Counted from the stretch's first letter, positions 1-9,871 are shown. The stretch is DNA of 35,499 bases from Alphaproteobacteria bacterium (GCA_030429725.1 JAUIEX010000018.1:1-35499); one strand, 5' to 3'. The notes: generated by a model from the sequence alone, not told the origin. A program made the numbers and translations.

Positions 1-3000
1 CGCATCATAGCGGTTAATGGCTTCACTACTGCCCGTCAGGCGCCACATGCCGGATTCAATAATGCCTTTTGGAGTCATGCATTCCTGAATCTTAGCCAGA
101 TTATCGGCGCCCAAATCGGTGTTAGCATCAAATGTGAATGTGCCATAGCATGTTGAATCCTTGAAGAAGCCATCGGTAACGGGATCGGCAGAAAGAGTAC
201 TAAGATTGGTAAACCAATTATTTAAGTAACAGAGGCTGCGCCATTTGCTCATTTGTACGGGAACATCGGTTCTCGGCACTAAGGGGTCGCTGCCACTTGT
301 GTGCAGGCTAATAGAATTGCCATCAATGGTAAGGCTGCTTGGGCAGATGGCCGTATCAAGCTGTGTATCGCCCGATGCATTTAAGTCATAAATCTCACAA
401 ACGGGGCGCACTTCCGAAAAGCTATCATTCGCCTGATCTTTATGATCGTAGGAAGGGCGGAAAAGTTTAATCCGATACCAGTTATGCTCGATGCAAATCT
501 TGTAATCAGGATCATCACATGATCCATAATAATTAGCCTCCGGTTTTTCGGAAGTATCGGCCAGCGGGCCATCCGGACGCAGGATTTCACGGAAGGTCAG
601 CGTTCCCCAACGATCCGTATTGCCACAGGAATCAAGATTTTTACCCCAATTATATTCGGAAACCGTAATGCTTTGGATTGTATCGCTTTGTGAATTGCGG
701 TTTACTTTCTGAACAAGTGCAATATGCCGCCTGTAGCGTGCGTCAACTAAGGATCCTGGGCTATCTTGAATCAGTGTTGGGCTATATCGAGCGCCGGCGG
801 TAACGCCCGGGCTGGTTGGCTGGCGGATGGTTTCATCATAGATCATAAAATCACCGGGTTGCGCTTCAGATAAGCCTCTATAGCTATGGTCTACGTAATA
901 TTTACCTGAATATTCGCCGGTGCCGGCATTGGCTTGAACAGTTGAAAGATAAGAGCGGGGCTTGCCATAAGCTTCTCTGAGAATAACATCCGCGCTGCCG
1001 ATAAATGTATCATCATTTGTGGCATTGGCAAAAACATCATCATTAGCCGCAGAGCTAACCCCCTCATTATTCCTATCCCATAAACGTGGGCTGAGGCTGA
1101 TAGAGGGGGTGTTAAGCGAAGCGGTTGTGGAATTCGGCACATGCTCCGGCCTGTGTGCCGACCAGGTGTTTGAAGTGCTTTGCCACATGCCATAATAAGG
1201 GCCGGCACTTCCTTTCCACATCAGTGGCCAGACGATAGTTGATTGCTGCATTCTTATTTCTTCTTTGCCGCTGCTATCATCAATGTAGGGGCGAATCGCA
1301 TCAAAGGAGGCGCCGGCAGCCGTTAAAACATAGCTTTCAGCGGAGCCAATCATAAAGGTTTTTTCATAATCACAAATGCAATTCAGCTTGAACCATTGGA
1401 TACAACGCAGCTGATACAGCATTAACTCATACCAGCCGCCAATATCACACCCGCGTGCGCCAACGATAGCCTCCTGCGAGCGCAGATTGGGTTCATCACG
1501 CGTTGGCCCTGTTGGGTCACTATGATCGCGGAAGCCAAGTGAGGCAGCGCGAAGCCCCTGACCATATTGCCAATCCTGTGTATTAAGCACATCAGCATCG
1601 CCCGACAGGTTGCCGCTGTTAATGCCACGCCGCTGAGTCATTAATCCCAGCAAGGTACGTTGGGCGATAAGAGCCCGGCGTTTATTATCATTAGATAATG
1701 ATGGGTTGGATGAAAAATTATCCCATGCAGCAAGGCGGGCATTTGAATCGGCAGCGGGCGGAGTTGTGGTGTTGGAATTTGCCGTCTTAAGGGCATTCAG
1801 AAGGTTTGTAATATCGATATCATTTTTATAACGCTCTTTCAGGTTGTCGATTGTATTATTATTAAAAACTTCGCCCAGAAGATGGTCAACGGAATAGAGG
1901 GTGCTTGTAACCAGCCGGGACAGCACTTCTTTACGAATCACCGCTCTGATATGGGAGCGTTCTACCGGAGACAGCATGGGTTGGGGGGGTGTTTGCTTGA
2001 GCCGAGCTAAATTGAATTCAACCACTTTAAGCTCTGCAAGAAGTAGAAAATAATCCGTATTTTCCTGTTCCAGCCTGCCTCTGGCATATTCATTGCGTAT
2101 ATTGCCACGGTCGCGTGGTTCTGCACTACGTAATGTAATAATATTACCAGCGGCGGCATCTGTAACGGAAGCAGATATTGGCGCGGGAGGGGTGCTGTTA
2201 TCCAGTTGAATCGTTTCATAAACAAAAGGGTCAGCACCGCGCTGAATGGTTTTATAAGGGTTGGGATTGAGATTGATGCCGGCCGGGGTGGCGGATTCAA
2301 GATCCAGATAAGGGTAGGCGGCGGCGGAACTGGTATCAAATCTTTGACGTCCACTTAAATTTGATGGCGCAGTTGGAGGAAGTACAAATTGTGACTCAGT
2401 AAATGGAATGGTTGGCTCCAGATAAGGGAAGCCTAATTCGCGCACCTGAGACATAAAGACAAAATCTTCGTGCTTATAGCCATAACCGGCCGATTCGAAA
2501 GGAACCGGCAGGCGAGCCAGAATATTAGGCGCATCCGCCGCCCAGCGGATATTATACCCTTCCATTGTAAATGTAATATCTGAGAAAGCAGAATTGTCGC
2601 CGGTGCAGATACCACCACCACCATAATCAATAACGGGAATAGCCGGTGTAACCGGTGACGGAGTTGCTGGTGCGGTGTTTGGGCTGGTGGCGCAGGGTGA
2701 AAAGGTAATGCATTGCTGGTAGCGGAAGGCATCACCATAAGAGCAATCCGGGCAGACGCTCTGAGAGGTTTCACCCTCCTGAATGCCCGTTGCGGCGTCG
2801 GACGTACCATTGCCAAGGCCCGGACCGCTGGGAGGAACAAGCGTATCCCCAATCATCTCAACAACAATTTCTGGTTCATCAGTTGGGTCACCGTTAGCAG
2901 TTTTATCCCAAACATTATCGTTATCATCATCGCTGTAATATAGCCCTGTGTTACTATCTAATTTGGCATTAGGATTAATTGTTGGGTCGGTGCTTGGCAG

Positions 3001-3861
3001 TGCGGCATCGTAACTTCCATTGCCGTCGGCGGGGTAAGTATCATAGTAATATACTGTCTGGCCGCCAATCGTGGTTGTCATCACGCCGGGTGCGTTAATG
3101 TTTGAGCTAACAACCTGTTTGGTGCATTCCTGAAATGTCTGGCCAGCGGCCGGCGCTTCGAAGACCTCGCATTCGTGGCATGCATCATTGCTATTATAGG
3201 TGCCTAACTGATAATCCCAGCAGGGGTTGAGGTTATCAACGCCGTAACATGATTGATGTGGCGTGCCATTGGCTGGGTCACCTTGTGCATCACAGCAATC
3301 TATCCCGGGATCATCACACCTTTGAGATGATGGCACGCACACCTTAAATGTATGTTGGTGGTTCTCGTTATGGCTATTATTATGCGGGTCAGTGCATGTT
3401 TGCCAATTACCATAGCACCGATAGTCCGGATATTGTTCACCCTGTTGCCTGACATCTTGGCAGCGATCCATCATGGCATGCGTGTGCGTAAAAATAACAT
3501 CCGTTAATGTTTCTCCGGGAGGGCATGAAACTGGTTCTACATAAGTTGTGCAGTTGCTTAGCGTACGTGGATTGGTTGTAGAATCTGCATGCAATGCAGC
3601 GGCAAGCTCATTACTATGCCAGCAATCACCAAGAGGAAATAAAGATTCATCTGCCAAATCAGCGCTGCTGCCAAATTCATATGCCCCGGGAGGGTAATTA
3701 GCCGAGTTGGAGCAATTATCCGGGATTTCTTGAATTTGTATTACTTGTTGTGCTTGCGCGTGCAAAACAAGCTGTTGTGACAGTAAAAAGCACACAGAAA
3801 CAAAAGCGATTATCAATCTGCTTTTTTTAGTTTTACGTGTGTTTTTTAATTTTTTTATCAT
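1..3861 (-). CDS. Giant cysteine-rich secreted protein with CHAP-like domain (3' end beyond window)
   Basis: One uninterrupted minus-strand frame runs from an ATG at 3861 to the window edge, giving 1,287 visible codons and no stop. I checked every in-frame triplet. The gene is cut by the window, so its C-terminus is unknown. Residues 1-36 form a signal peptide: a Lys/Arg-rich start, a hydrophobic core (IIAFVSVCFLL) and an AQA-type cleavage site. The mature part is rich in Cys, Asn, Pro and Gly, with CxxC pairs at 228/231 and 370/373. Residues about 1003-1090 look like the second half of a CHAP/papain-fold peptidase: PGDFMIYD (GD at 1003-1004), RRHIALV (His1046) and TVSEYNW (Glu1069, Asn1071). 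No Cys lies between 830 and the Cys of the SCGNT motif near 1080, so the nucleophile is unclear; Cys820 in LRCIQWF is a distant candidate. The start lies 11 bases beyond the stop of the upstream giant gene, with GGAAG as ribosome site, so the two form an operon. The function is unknown; an extracellular or periplasmic role is inferred. Confidence 0.85.
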   Translation of the reverse strand, partial: MIKKLKNTRKTKKSRLIIAFVSVCFLLSQQLVLHAQAQQVIQIQEIPDNCSNSANYPPGAYEFGSSADLADESLFPLGDCWHSNELAAALHADSTTNPRTLSNCTTYVEPVSCPPGETLTDVIFTHTHAMMDRCQDVRQQGEQYPDYRCYGNWQTCTDPHNNSHNENHQHTFKVCVPSSQRCDDPGIDCCDAQGDPANGTPHQSCYGVDNLNPCWDYQLGTYNSNDACHECEVFEAPAAGQTFQECTKQVVSSNINAPGVMTTTIGGQTVYYYDTYPADGNGSYDAALPSTDPTINPNAKLDSNTGLYYSDDDNDNVWDKTANGDPTDEPEIVVEMIGDTLVPPSGPGLGNGTSDAATGIQEGETSQSVCPDCSYGDAFRYQQCITFSPCATSPNTAPATPSPVTPAIPVIDYGGGGICTGDNSAFSDITFTMEGYNIRWAADAPNILARLPVPFESAGYGYKHEDFVFMSQVRELGFPYLEPTIPFTESQFVLPPTAPSNLSGRQRFDTSSAAAYPYLDLESATPAGINLNPNPYKTIQRGADPFVYETIQLDNSTPPAPISASVTDAAAGNIITLRSAEPRDRGNIRNEYARGRLEQENTDYFLLLAELKVVEFNLARLKQTPPQPMLSPVERSHIRAVIRKEVLSRLVTSTLYSVDHLLGEVFNNNTIDNLKERYKNDIDITNLLNALKTANSNTTTPPAADSNARLAAWDNFSSNPSLSNDNKRRALIAQRTLLGLMTQRRGINSGNLSGDADVLNTQDWQYGQGLRAASLGFRDHSDPTGPTRDEPNLRSQEAIVGARGCDIGGWYELMLYQLRCIQWFKLNCICDYEKTFMIGSAESYVLTAAGASFDAIRPYIDDSSGKEEIRMQQSTIVWPLMWKGSAGPYYGMWQSTSNTWSAHRPEHVPNSTTASLNTPSISLSPRLWDRNNEGVSSAANDDVFANATNDDTFIGSADVILREAYGKPRSYLSTVQANAGTGEYSGKYYVDHSYRGLSEAQPGDFMIYDETIRQPTSPGVTAGARYSPTLIQDSPGSLVDARYRRHIALVQKVNRNSQSDTIQSITVSEYNWGKNLDSCGNTDRWGTLTFREILRPDGPLADTSEKPEANYYGSCDDPDYKICIEHNWYRIKLFRPSYDHKDQANDSFSEVRPVCEIYDLNASGDTQLDTAICPSSLTIDGNSISLHTSGSDPLVPRTDVPVQMSKWRSLCYLNNWFTNLSTLSADPVTDGFFKDSTCYGTFTFDANTDLGADNLAKIQECMTPKGIIESGMWRLTGSSEAINRYDA

Positions 3862-3871
3862 GCTTCCAAAC

Positions 3872-6800
3872 CTAATTCGTCAATAATGTACGTGATGGAG
3901 CAATGCCAGAGGAAATATCCCTGAACAGAACCGGGCATGCCTTGGCGCGTGCCTGATAATAACATTTCAGCCAACGGTAGAAGGGGCCATAATCACGGCA
4001 TACGGCAGCAGGGCGGGAGCCGGGATAGAGGCCGGTGATCATCACGGCCTGCTCACAGGTGCAGAGATCTTCACGGCATTGCGTTGTGCGTAAAACATCA
4101 TCCGGGCAGCTGCACCAGAAGCCGTAAGGTTCATTGACTTTTTTATAGAACTGGGATTGCATTGGGGCGGTGCAATCATCGGCTGCGGCAACAAGCTCCG
4201 CTGCTATCCTATAATTTTTTGTCATATCAGCTTTGCAGAAAGGCATCGGAGTTACAGCGCAGAGAGAAAAAAGTGCCGAAACCGTGAGGTTAGTTGTATA
4301 ACATTCGCCATTAATTCTTCGCGCCATTCCCGCCAGTAATCGTTCCGGTGTATTGTTACCATGTTTTTTGCATTTCAAGCCGCTGCTGACCGCGCCGGCC
4401 AATTGCATACCTGATGTTAATGTCTCAAGACCTGGCTTGCATTTTTGAATCATTGCCGGTGGATTTTCAGGATCTTCAACATCTTCGCATTCAATAGATT
4501 CTACCATGGTTGTAACGGCCTTGGTTGCTGCTACGGCGTTTTTACCCAGGCAATAACATTTCTGTAAATTGCCAAGGCTGAAGCCACTATTACCTAGGCC
4601 ACATTTATCTAAAATATTACCCAATACCGGGATGCCCCCAATAGTATTTGCTATCCCGTTAAGCTTGCTCATGATTGCATTTTTTGCGCCATTTGTAGCG
4701 CCGGGTACAACGGTGGCGGCACTGCCAAGATCAATATAATCATAAGCTAGTGGTGGGTTTGGCGGGCAGTTTGGTTCTGGTATGGCGCCACCGGCAAGGT
4801 CAGCGACAACATTTGTTAAACATGCCAGTGGAGAACCGCGCGTGTCACAGACTAAATCCGCGCTTTGAGCATTTTTATATGGCCCCGTACATTCAATGAA
4901 AGCTTTAAGGAATTCATAATCAAAACGCGGCAAACGCCAGGAAACAATTTTAGGGTTAGCACCCACATTTTTGGCAAGATATCCCCGCCAGTTTTGGCAC
5001 CTGCTTCGTACCGGCTCATTGACGGGGTCTTCTTCAGTTAAGAATTTCGACAGTCCGACATTTGGATCTTCAATCCATGTGGCACGTTGGGAGAAGGGGC
5101 CGCACCCATTGCGAATGCGCTCCACTTTCTGGAACTCAAGGCGCATATTTTTATCCGAGCGACCGGTGCCACTATCCATTTTTCTATTAATATGTGAATA
5201 AAGCGCAACGGGGTTATAGTTGGAAAGGGTTTTTTCGACACCCACATGATAAGGATCAAGCGGAAGCTGGAAAGCACACCATTGCGGTGTGTAGTTTCCT
5301 ATTACCCCAGCTAAAATATAGGGAACATTTGGTATAAAGGTGTATTTTCTTATTTCGCTGCCGTCCAAAGCCACGGAAAAAGTGAAGCCGAAGAGTTTTT
5401 GCGGTGGTGTGCCGCAAGAATCTGCTGTACCAGCACTTTGAACGCACCGTGCGCCGCCGGCGGCCAAGCAGCCCATGCATTGGCGGCCACCATTATCCGA
5501 TGCCGTTTCACCGCAATCATAAATTTCAGTTTCACCCTGCTTCACCATATTTCTGTAATTGATGCCGCAATCTACATCCGCAACTTCATTACCGGAGGCA
5601 TCCTGACATTGAACATTTTGAGCGTAGGTGACATCTGCCGGAGCGCAATTGGCAATTTCATCGGCTTTTTCCTGAGCATCTGCCTGAGTTTTTAAATCAG
5701 CATCGGAGATGCCAGGGTCGCTTTGCCTAATGGAAGTTTCCCTTGCATCACGTTCCGCAGCTTTTTGCTGCTGAGCTTCAATTGTATCGCTGATAAATTG
5801 AGCAATTGGAAAATCCGGTGTTTCGCCCATGGCATCGGTAAAGACCTCATGCAGGCAGTTACGTGCAGGGAAGGAGTAATCAATCCAGTCACGCTGCGCG
5901 CCTGGGAAGCCGGTTAGCTTTCGATCCGGGCTTGATGCAATCTCAGAATCACTTCCATTATCAATGAGTGAAATAGGAAAGATAGGGAAGCCTGTTGGAA
6001 TTTTTAGGCAATTTTGATCATCCGCCGGGCAAAAACTTGATGACACCCAAAAGGGTGCATTTGGGCTTCCGCCCGGATCCCAATGTGGCATGAAGCCAAC
6101 AGGTAAGCCGCCGGATTCCAGTAACCAGCCTTCCGAGGGTAAAAGCTGAAGCGGGCTAAAATTGGATGTTTGCACTTTAGGTGGGTGGTTAGTAAAAATT
6201 CGCACCATGGGTATGGGGGGCTTAAGCGTAACAATTGAACGAATATCTCCAATTTTGGTTGTCATAAAGCTTTTTCCGCTGCCAAAGGCGCCTAAATCCT
6301 CCGGCGATGCCGGGAGCCCTGTTCCCGTTTGTTGCGCCATTTCATCCGTGTCTTTGGTTAGAACATTTGCAAGCAAGCGGACGATGGCTCCGGCCGGGCC
6401 ATTCAGAGCCGCTTCAAGAGGATTGGTCAGGAAAGATGCGCCCACATTCATGTTGCATTCTTTGCTGAATTCCGTTGGCCAGAGATTATGCGGCGAAATG
6501 GTTGGGCAGCCACGTTTTGAGAAGTCTAACCCACGTTTGCCGGAATCATCGCGTGAGCCTGTTGCGATCTGATCCGATAGTTTTTTATTAACCGAACCAA
6601 TGCCGTTAAAAGAGGGGTCTCCGGTGGGGCCAAGGCCATCCCCGCGCAGAAGTGGCCTTTCGCAGATATCCGGGCTTCCGCCCAGAAGGGCAGCTGTTGG
6701 AACCCAGCCGGAGGAGATGAAATTTTCATAATCAAAGGCCTCTGAGCGTAAGCCGCGCATTGGATGCGGAGGTTTTTTCTCTTCCTTTTGGACAACCCAT

Positions 6801-9046
6801 TGGCAGTGGCTTTGATCGACGGCTTCTGATGCGCCATCCAGAATAATCCGCCCACAATCTCCCAGATGAGCGTATTCTTCAATCTGTATTTTAACGCATT
6901 CAGTGTATTTAGCTCTCATCCCCATATTTGAGGGGTCTAACACGAGTTTTAACTGTTCGTCCGTTGGAACACTTCCCCCAAGAATATCGTATCGAGTGCC
7001 ATTATCATCTTCTAAATCTTCATGATTATAAATGTTACTTGGGTTGTAATTCCATTCTTTGGAAAGGCGCAGCGATGAGTTTTTATTCGTTAAAATCTCA
7101 TCACCTTTGCGAATGATATTGGCGCCGTCAGTATGGAAGCCATATTCGCCAAGGTCGCCATAAAGATTGGCATAAGGCGTGCCGGTGAGTGGGATTCCCA
7201 TTTGGCGGCCAAATAAAAATTCTTCCGTTGGGTTGTTTGGGTCTTGGCTGCGATTAATGCGATTGCCACGCAAATCGCTGGGTGTTGTGATGGCAAGTGG
7301 CATCCAGTGTTCGTAAGATGCACGCCTGTTTTTCTCGCAATAGCCATTAGGTGCGCGAACATTCGTATCTATCAGGCTGCGTTTCCAGCAACTATCTTTT
7401 GCATTCCATGCCCAGCGTGGTGAATTATATTTACCTGCCTGACACCAGAAGCCGCGGCAAATATCGGCCATATCATCGTTATAGTCATTATTCAGGCATT
7501 GAATAATATTGCCAATGCCGCCCACGCGGCGGTCAGAAAAGCCTATTTCCGCATTATAGAGGCAGAGTGGGTTGAGAACGAGGAGGTCGTCCCTTGGCCG
7601 CCCGCCAACGATGTCGTCACTCGAAAAGTTATTGCTAGTTGTGTATTTATCAACAATTTCTTGCTTAAAGAAAGGCACATCTCCATCATAAGCGCCGGCT
7701 TGTTTTGATTTTAAAACGCCCGGCATATTGCGCAATTCAGGAACGCTGGCATAGGCTCCTGCAACATAGGCGAAGCGTTCTTCGGGGTTATAACAGCCGG
7801 TGCGGCTTGGCCAGATATCGTCATTATCTTCAAAGAACATGCCGCTGCCGCAGCCGCCACGCCAGTGTTTGTTAGGTAGTAATGTGGTGCTGTTATCGCC
7901 ACCTTCGCCACCGGGAACGCTATCTGTATTGATTGAAGTGTTGCAGATGCTTGCTGCTGCCGTGTATTCATCATAGATGCCATCCCCAGGAACCGGGTCA
8001 ACCCAATTAGGGTTTTTTACGCAACCGCTCACGGTTGGAAGTTCATCCGTGGCATAATATTTCCACTGTGGGTGATCCTCATTGCTTTCATTATAGGGTT
8101 GAAAAATATTGCTATTGTTTGTGGTACGAATTTCATGTGCGTGAGAATTGCGTGCCGGATCAAAGCATGGGCCGCATTGATTGTAATTTGTGGTGCGTTC
8201 TCCTGTTGTTTGGTTGGTGGTTACCGGCGGGTAGGTTGCCTCACCATCAATATCAATCGGCCCAAAATCCATTTGATCCGGTCGATCTTCGCAAGCGCTG
8301 ATGGAATTGCAGATATAAACAATATGTTTTTTAGAAACACCGTTAATGCCGGAGCAATGACCCTCAATTGGCGGTGCCACATTTGGGTCAGAATCATTGA
8401 GCCCAAAGCAGGTGTTGTTTTGGTTGTTGCCGCCACCGCCGCCTTCACAGCGATGTGGGTTGCTAGTGCAGATTTTGAAATCAGCCGGTGGCGGTTCCGG
8501 GTGCTGTTCGCCTAAATACCATTTTTTGGCATATTCACAGGGCTTGCAGCCCAGAGTTTCCATTTGATCCGGGGCATAATACTGATAGCGTTTTAAGTCA
8601 TCATTCTGGTTGCCACCACGTCCTAAATTTTCTGTATCACTCCAGCCACTTTTGCCGGAGACCATAAAGTGAGAGGGAAGCCATTGCGAAAACCCCTCCG
8701 GCGGCGGCTGCTTATACCATCTTTCTACGGGTGCGGCTGAGATAAAGGGATCTTTATCATTAGCATTGGGTGTGAAACGGCAAATCGTACAGCTTTTTGG
8801 GTCAACATAAGGTTCATTTTGCTTCCAGCCAACCACCTGATTGGCATGTTCCGGATCGGTAAATTTTGTGGCTGTGAGGTTAAAAACTCCAGTTCCCTGG
8901 GCTTCCTCGCATGGGCGCTCAACCGCGACGTCCTGATCAAGATAAAGGCAGTCAGTACGGTCGGCATAAGCTGAGTGTGTAAATAATATCAGTAGAAAAG
9001 AGACTGCTATTTGAGTCAAAACAAGCCCTATGGATAAATTTCGCAC
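3872..9046 (-). CDS. Giant cysteine-rich secreted protein, unknown family
   Basis: This is an open frame of about 1,730 residues that I do not recognise. The N-terminus is a signal peptide (NLSIGLVLTQ, then a hydrophobic stretch ending THSAYA). I count about 66 cysteines, many in CxxC pairs (94/97, 175/178, 299/302, numbered from the ATG at 9070) and in a dense C-terminal cluster (KCYC, WCSC, LCTC). This suggests an extensively disulfide-bonded exported protein. The N-terminal third has an internal repeat: YYAPDQ ending in Cys175 and YYATDE ending in Cys350. A glycine/alanine-rich hydrophobic stretch before the C-terminal Cys cluster could contact membrane. I prefer GTG at 9046: AAGG lies 8 bases upstream, and a good promoter ends just before it. 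ATG at 9070 has no ribosome site and nearly coincides with the predicted transcription start. It is co-oriented with the second giant gene 10 bp downstream. Cys-rich conjugation proteins such as TraN are a loose analogy only; no type IV secretion genes are visible. Confidence 0.85.
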   Translation of the reverse strand: MRNLSIGLVLTQIAVSFLLILFTHSAYADRTDCLYLDQDVAVERPCEEAQGTGVFNLTATKFTDPEHANQVVGWKQNEPYVDPKSCTICRFTPNANDKDPFISAAPVERWYKQPPPEGFSQWLPSHFMVSGKSGWSDTENLGRGGNQNDDLKRYQYYAPDQMETLGCKPCEYAKKWYLGEQHPEPPPADFKICTSNPHRCEGGGGGNNQNNTCFGLNDSDPNVAPPIEGHCSGINGVSKKHIVYICNSISACEDRPDQMDFGPIDIDGEATYPPVTTNQTTGERTTNYNQCGPCFDPARNSHAHEIRTTNNSNIFQPYNESNEDHPQWKYYATDELPTVSGCVKNPNWVDPVPGDGIYDEYTAAASICNTSINTDSVPGGEGGDNSTTLLPNKHWRGGCGSGMFFEDNDDIWPSRTGCYNPEERFAYVAGAYASVPELRNMPGVLKSKQAGAYDGDVPFFKQEIVDKYTTSNNFSSDDIVGGRPRDDLLVLNPLCLYNAEIGFSDRRVGGIGNIIQCLNNDYNDDMADICRGFWCQAGKYNSPRWAWNAKDSCWKRSLIDTNVRAPNGYCEKNRRASYEHWMPLAITTPSDLRGNRINRSQDPNNPTEEFLFGRQMGIPLTGTPYANLYGDLGEYGFHTDGANIIRKGDEILTNKNSSLRLSKEWNYNPSNIYNHEDLEDDNGTRYDILGGSVPTDEQLKLVLDPSNMGMRAKYTECVKIQIEEYAHLGDCGRIILDGASEAVDQSHCQWVVQKEEKKPPHPMRGLRSEAFDYENFISSGWVPTAALLGGSPDICERPLLRGDGLGPTGDPSFNGIGSVNKKLSDQIATGSRDDSGKRGLDFSKRGCPTISPHNLWPTEFSKECNMNVGASFLTNPLEAALNGPAGAIVRLLANVLTKDTDEMAQQTGTGLPASPEDLGAFGSGKSFMTTKIGDIRSIVTLKPPIPMVRIFTNHPPKVQTSNFSPLQLLPSEGWLLESGGLPVGFMPHWDPGGSPNAPFWVSSSFCPADDQNCLKIPTGFPIFPISLIDNGSDSEIASSPDRKLTGFPGAQRDWIDYSFPARNCLHEVFTDAMGETPDFPIAQFISDTIEAQQQKAAERDARETSIRQSDPGISDADLKTQADAQEKADEIANCAPADVTYAQNVQCQDASGNEVADVDCGINYRNMVKQGETEIYDCGETASDNGGRQCMGCLAAGGARCVQSAGTADSCGTPPQKLFGFTFSVALDGSEIRKYTFIPNVPYILAGVIGNYTPQWCAFQLPLDPYHVGVEKTLSNYNPVALYSHINRKMDSGTGRSDKNMRLEFQKVERIRNGCGPFSQRATWIEDPNVGLSKFLTEEDPVNEPVRSRCQNWRGYLAKNVGANPKIVSWRLPRFDYEFLKAFIECTGPYKNAQSADLVCDTRGSPLACLTNVVADLAGGAIPEPNCPPNPPLAYDYIDLGSAATVVPGATNGAKNAIMSKLNGIANTIGGIPVLGNILDKCGLGNSGFSLGNLQKCYCLGKNAVAATKAVTTMVESIECEDVEDPENPPAMIQKCKPGLETLTSGMQLAGAVSSGLKCKKHGNNTPERLLAGMARRINGECYTTNLTVSALFSLCAVTPMPFCKADMTKNYRIAAELVAAADDCTAPMQSQFYKKVNEPYGFWCSCPDDVLRTTQCREDLCTCEQAVMITGLYPGSRPAAVCRDYGPFYRWLKCYYQARAKACPVLFRDISSGIAPSRTLLTN

Positions 9047-9075
9047 AGTGGCTGCCTTAAAGGAGAACATATTAT

Positions 9076-9103
9076 ATTTTAACTAAATATTAATTATTTG
9101 CAA
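9076..9103 (-). promoter_or_regulatory. Candidate promoter for the giant Cys-rich operon
   Basis: Read on the minus strand, TTGCAA (9103-9098) is followed after 16 bases by TAAAAT (9081-9076), a good sigma70-type pair. The predicted start of transcription, around 9069, falls on the upstream ATG. This favours translation from the GTG at 9046 or, less likely, a leaderless message. Confidence 0.4.
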
Positions 9104-9166
9104 CGATTTTCGACCAAGGGACATACAGTAGTTATTCTCCGATGTGTTTCATGATACAAGTAAAAA

Positions 9167-9871
9167 ATGCTCTATTTTTATAATCAGAAAAGAAAATTTA
9201 TAGCCGGGTTTATATTATCCTTTTTTTTAAGTGGGATATGCCACGCGCAGGATATTATTTCCGGCACGGGATTTGTTGTAAATTCACAGGGTTATATCTT
9301 AACCAACAAGCATGTGGTGGAAGCTTGCTCCGTGATTAATGTTCAGGGTGACCGGATACAAAATCAGAATGTTGCGCTAAAGCATCTGGATGAAAATTAT
9401 GACCTGGCTTTATTGCGGATGCCGGAACGTTCAAATTATACAGCCAAACTCCGCTATAATCGTTATCTCAAGGCTGGCGATAAGGTGCTGACCGTTGGCT
9501 ATCCGGAGGAGCGTGGGATCAGTCGTAAGCATCACTTTGTTGCCTCTGAAATTGTCAATGATGTGGGCCCGAATGGCGAAGAGCACTGGGTGCAGTTTGA
9601 AAGTTCCATTCGGCAGGGTAATAGTGGCGGCCCTTTATTAGACCGGCAAGGAAATGTTATTGGCGTGGTCACGGCAAAGCTAACGCGCTACACGCATGCG
9701 GGAATACCTATCGCGCAAACGGATCTGGCAGTATCCATGCCGATTATTAAGAAATTTTTAGACCAACATTTCGTTCATTATGATCAGATTTTTACGGTTA
9801 TTCCGCGTGAGGAGCAAGATTTGGTCAATGAAGCGTCAGATTATATTGTGAATATCCATTGTTTGCCTTAG
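9167..9871 (+). CDS. Periplasmic trypsin-like serine protease (S1C/DegP-like, no PDZ)
   Basis: This is a 234-residue secreted protease. A signal peptide covers about residues 1-27 (hydrophobic FIAGFILSFFLSGI, cleavage after CHA). The chymotrypsin-fold catalytic triad is evident: His49 in LTNKHVV, Asp79 in NYDLALL and Ser153 in GNSGGP. The protein ends soon after the protease domain, so it lacks the PDZ domains of DegP/DegQ. It could be a small stand-alone trypsin-like peptidase that processes envelope proteins. No clear ribosome site precedes the ATG. It diverges from the giant Cys-rich operon across a 96-120 bp gap. It sits only 10 bp upstream of ccmD, so it may be cotranscribed with the cytochrome c maturation genes. 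The protease call is firm; the substrate is unknown. Confidence 0.9.
   Translation: MLYFYNQKRKFIAGFILSFFLSGICHAQDIISGTGFVVNSQGYILTNKHVVEACSVINVQGDRIQNQNVALKHLDENYDLALLRMPERSNYTAKLRYNRYLKAGDKVLTVGYPEERGISRKHHFVASEIVNDVGPNGEEHWVQFESSIRQGNSGGPLLDRQGNVIGVVTAKLTRYTHAGIPIAQTDLAVSMPIIKKFLDQHFVHYDQIFTVIPREEQDLVNEASDYIVNIHCLP

Noticed and set aside
1..9070. Type IV secretion or conjugation locus (TraN-like Cys-rich proteins)
   Set aside because: Only general Cys richness supports it; no ATPase, pilin, relaxase or other transfer gene is visible.
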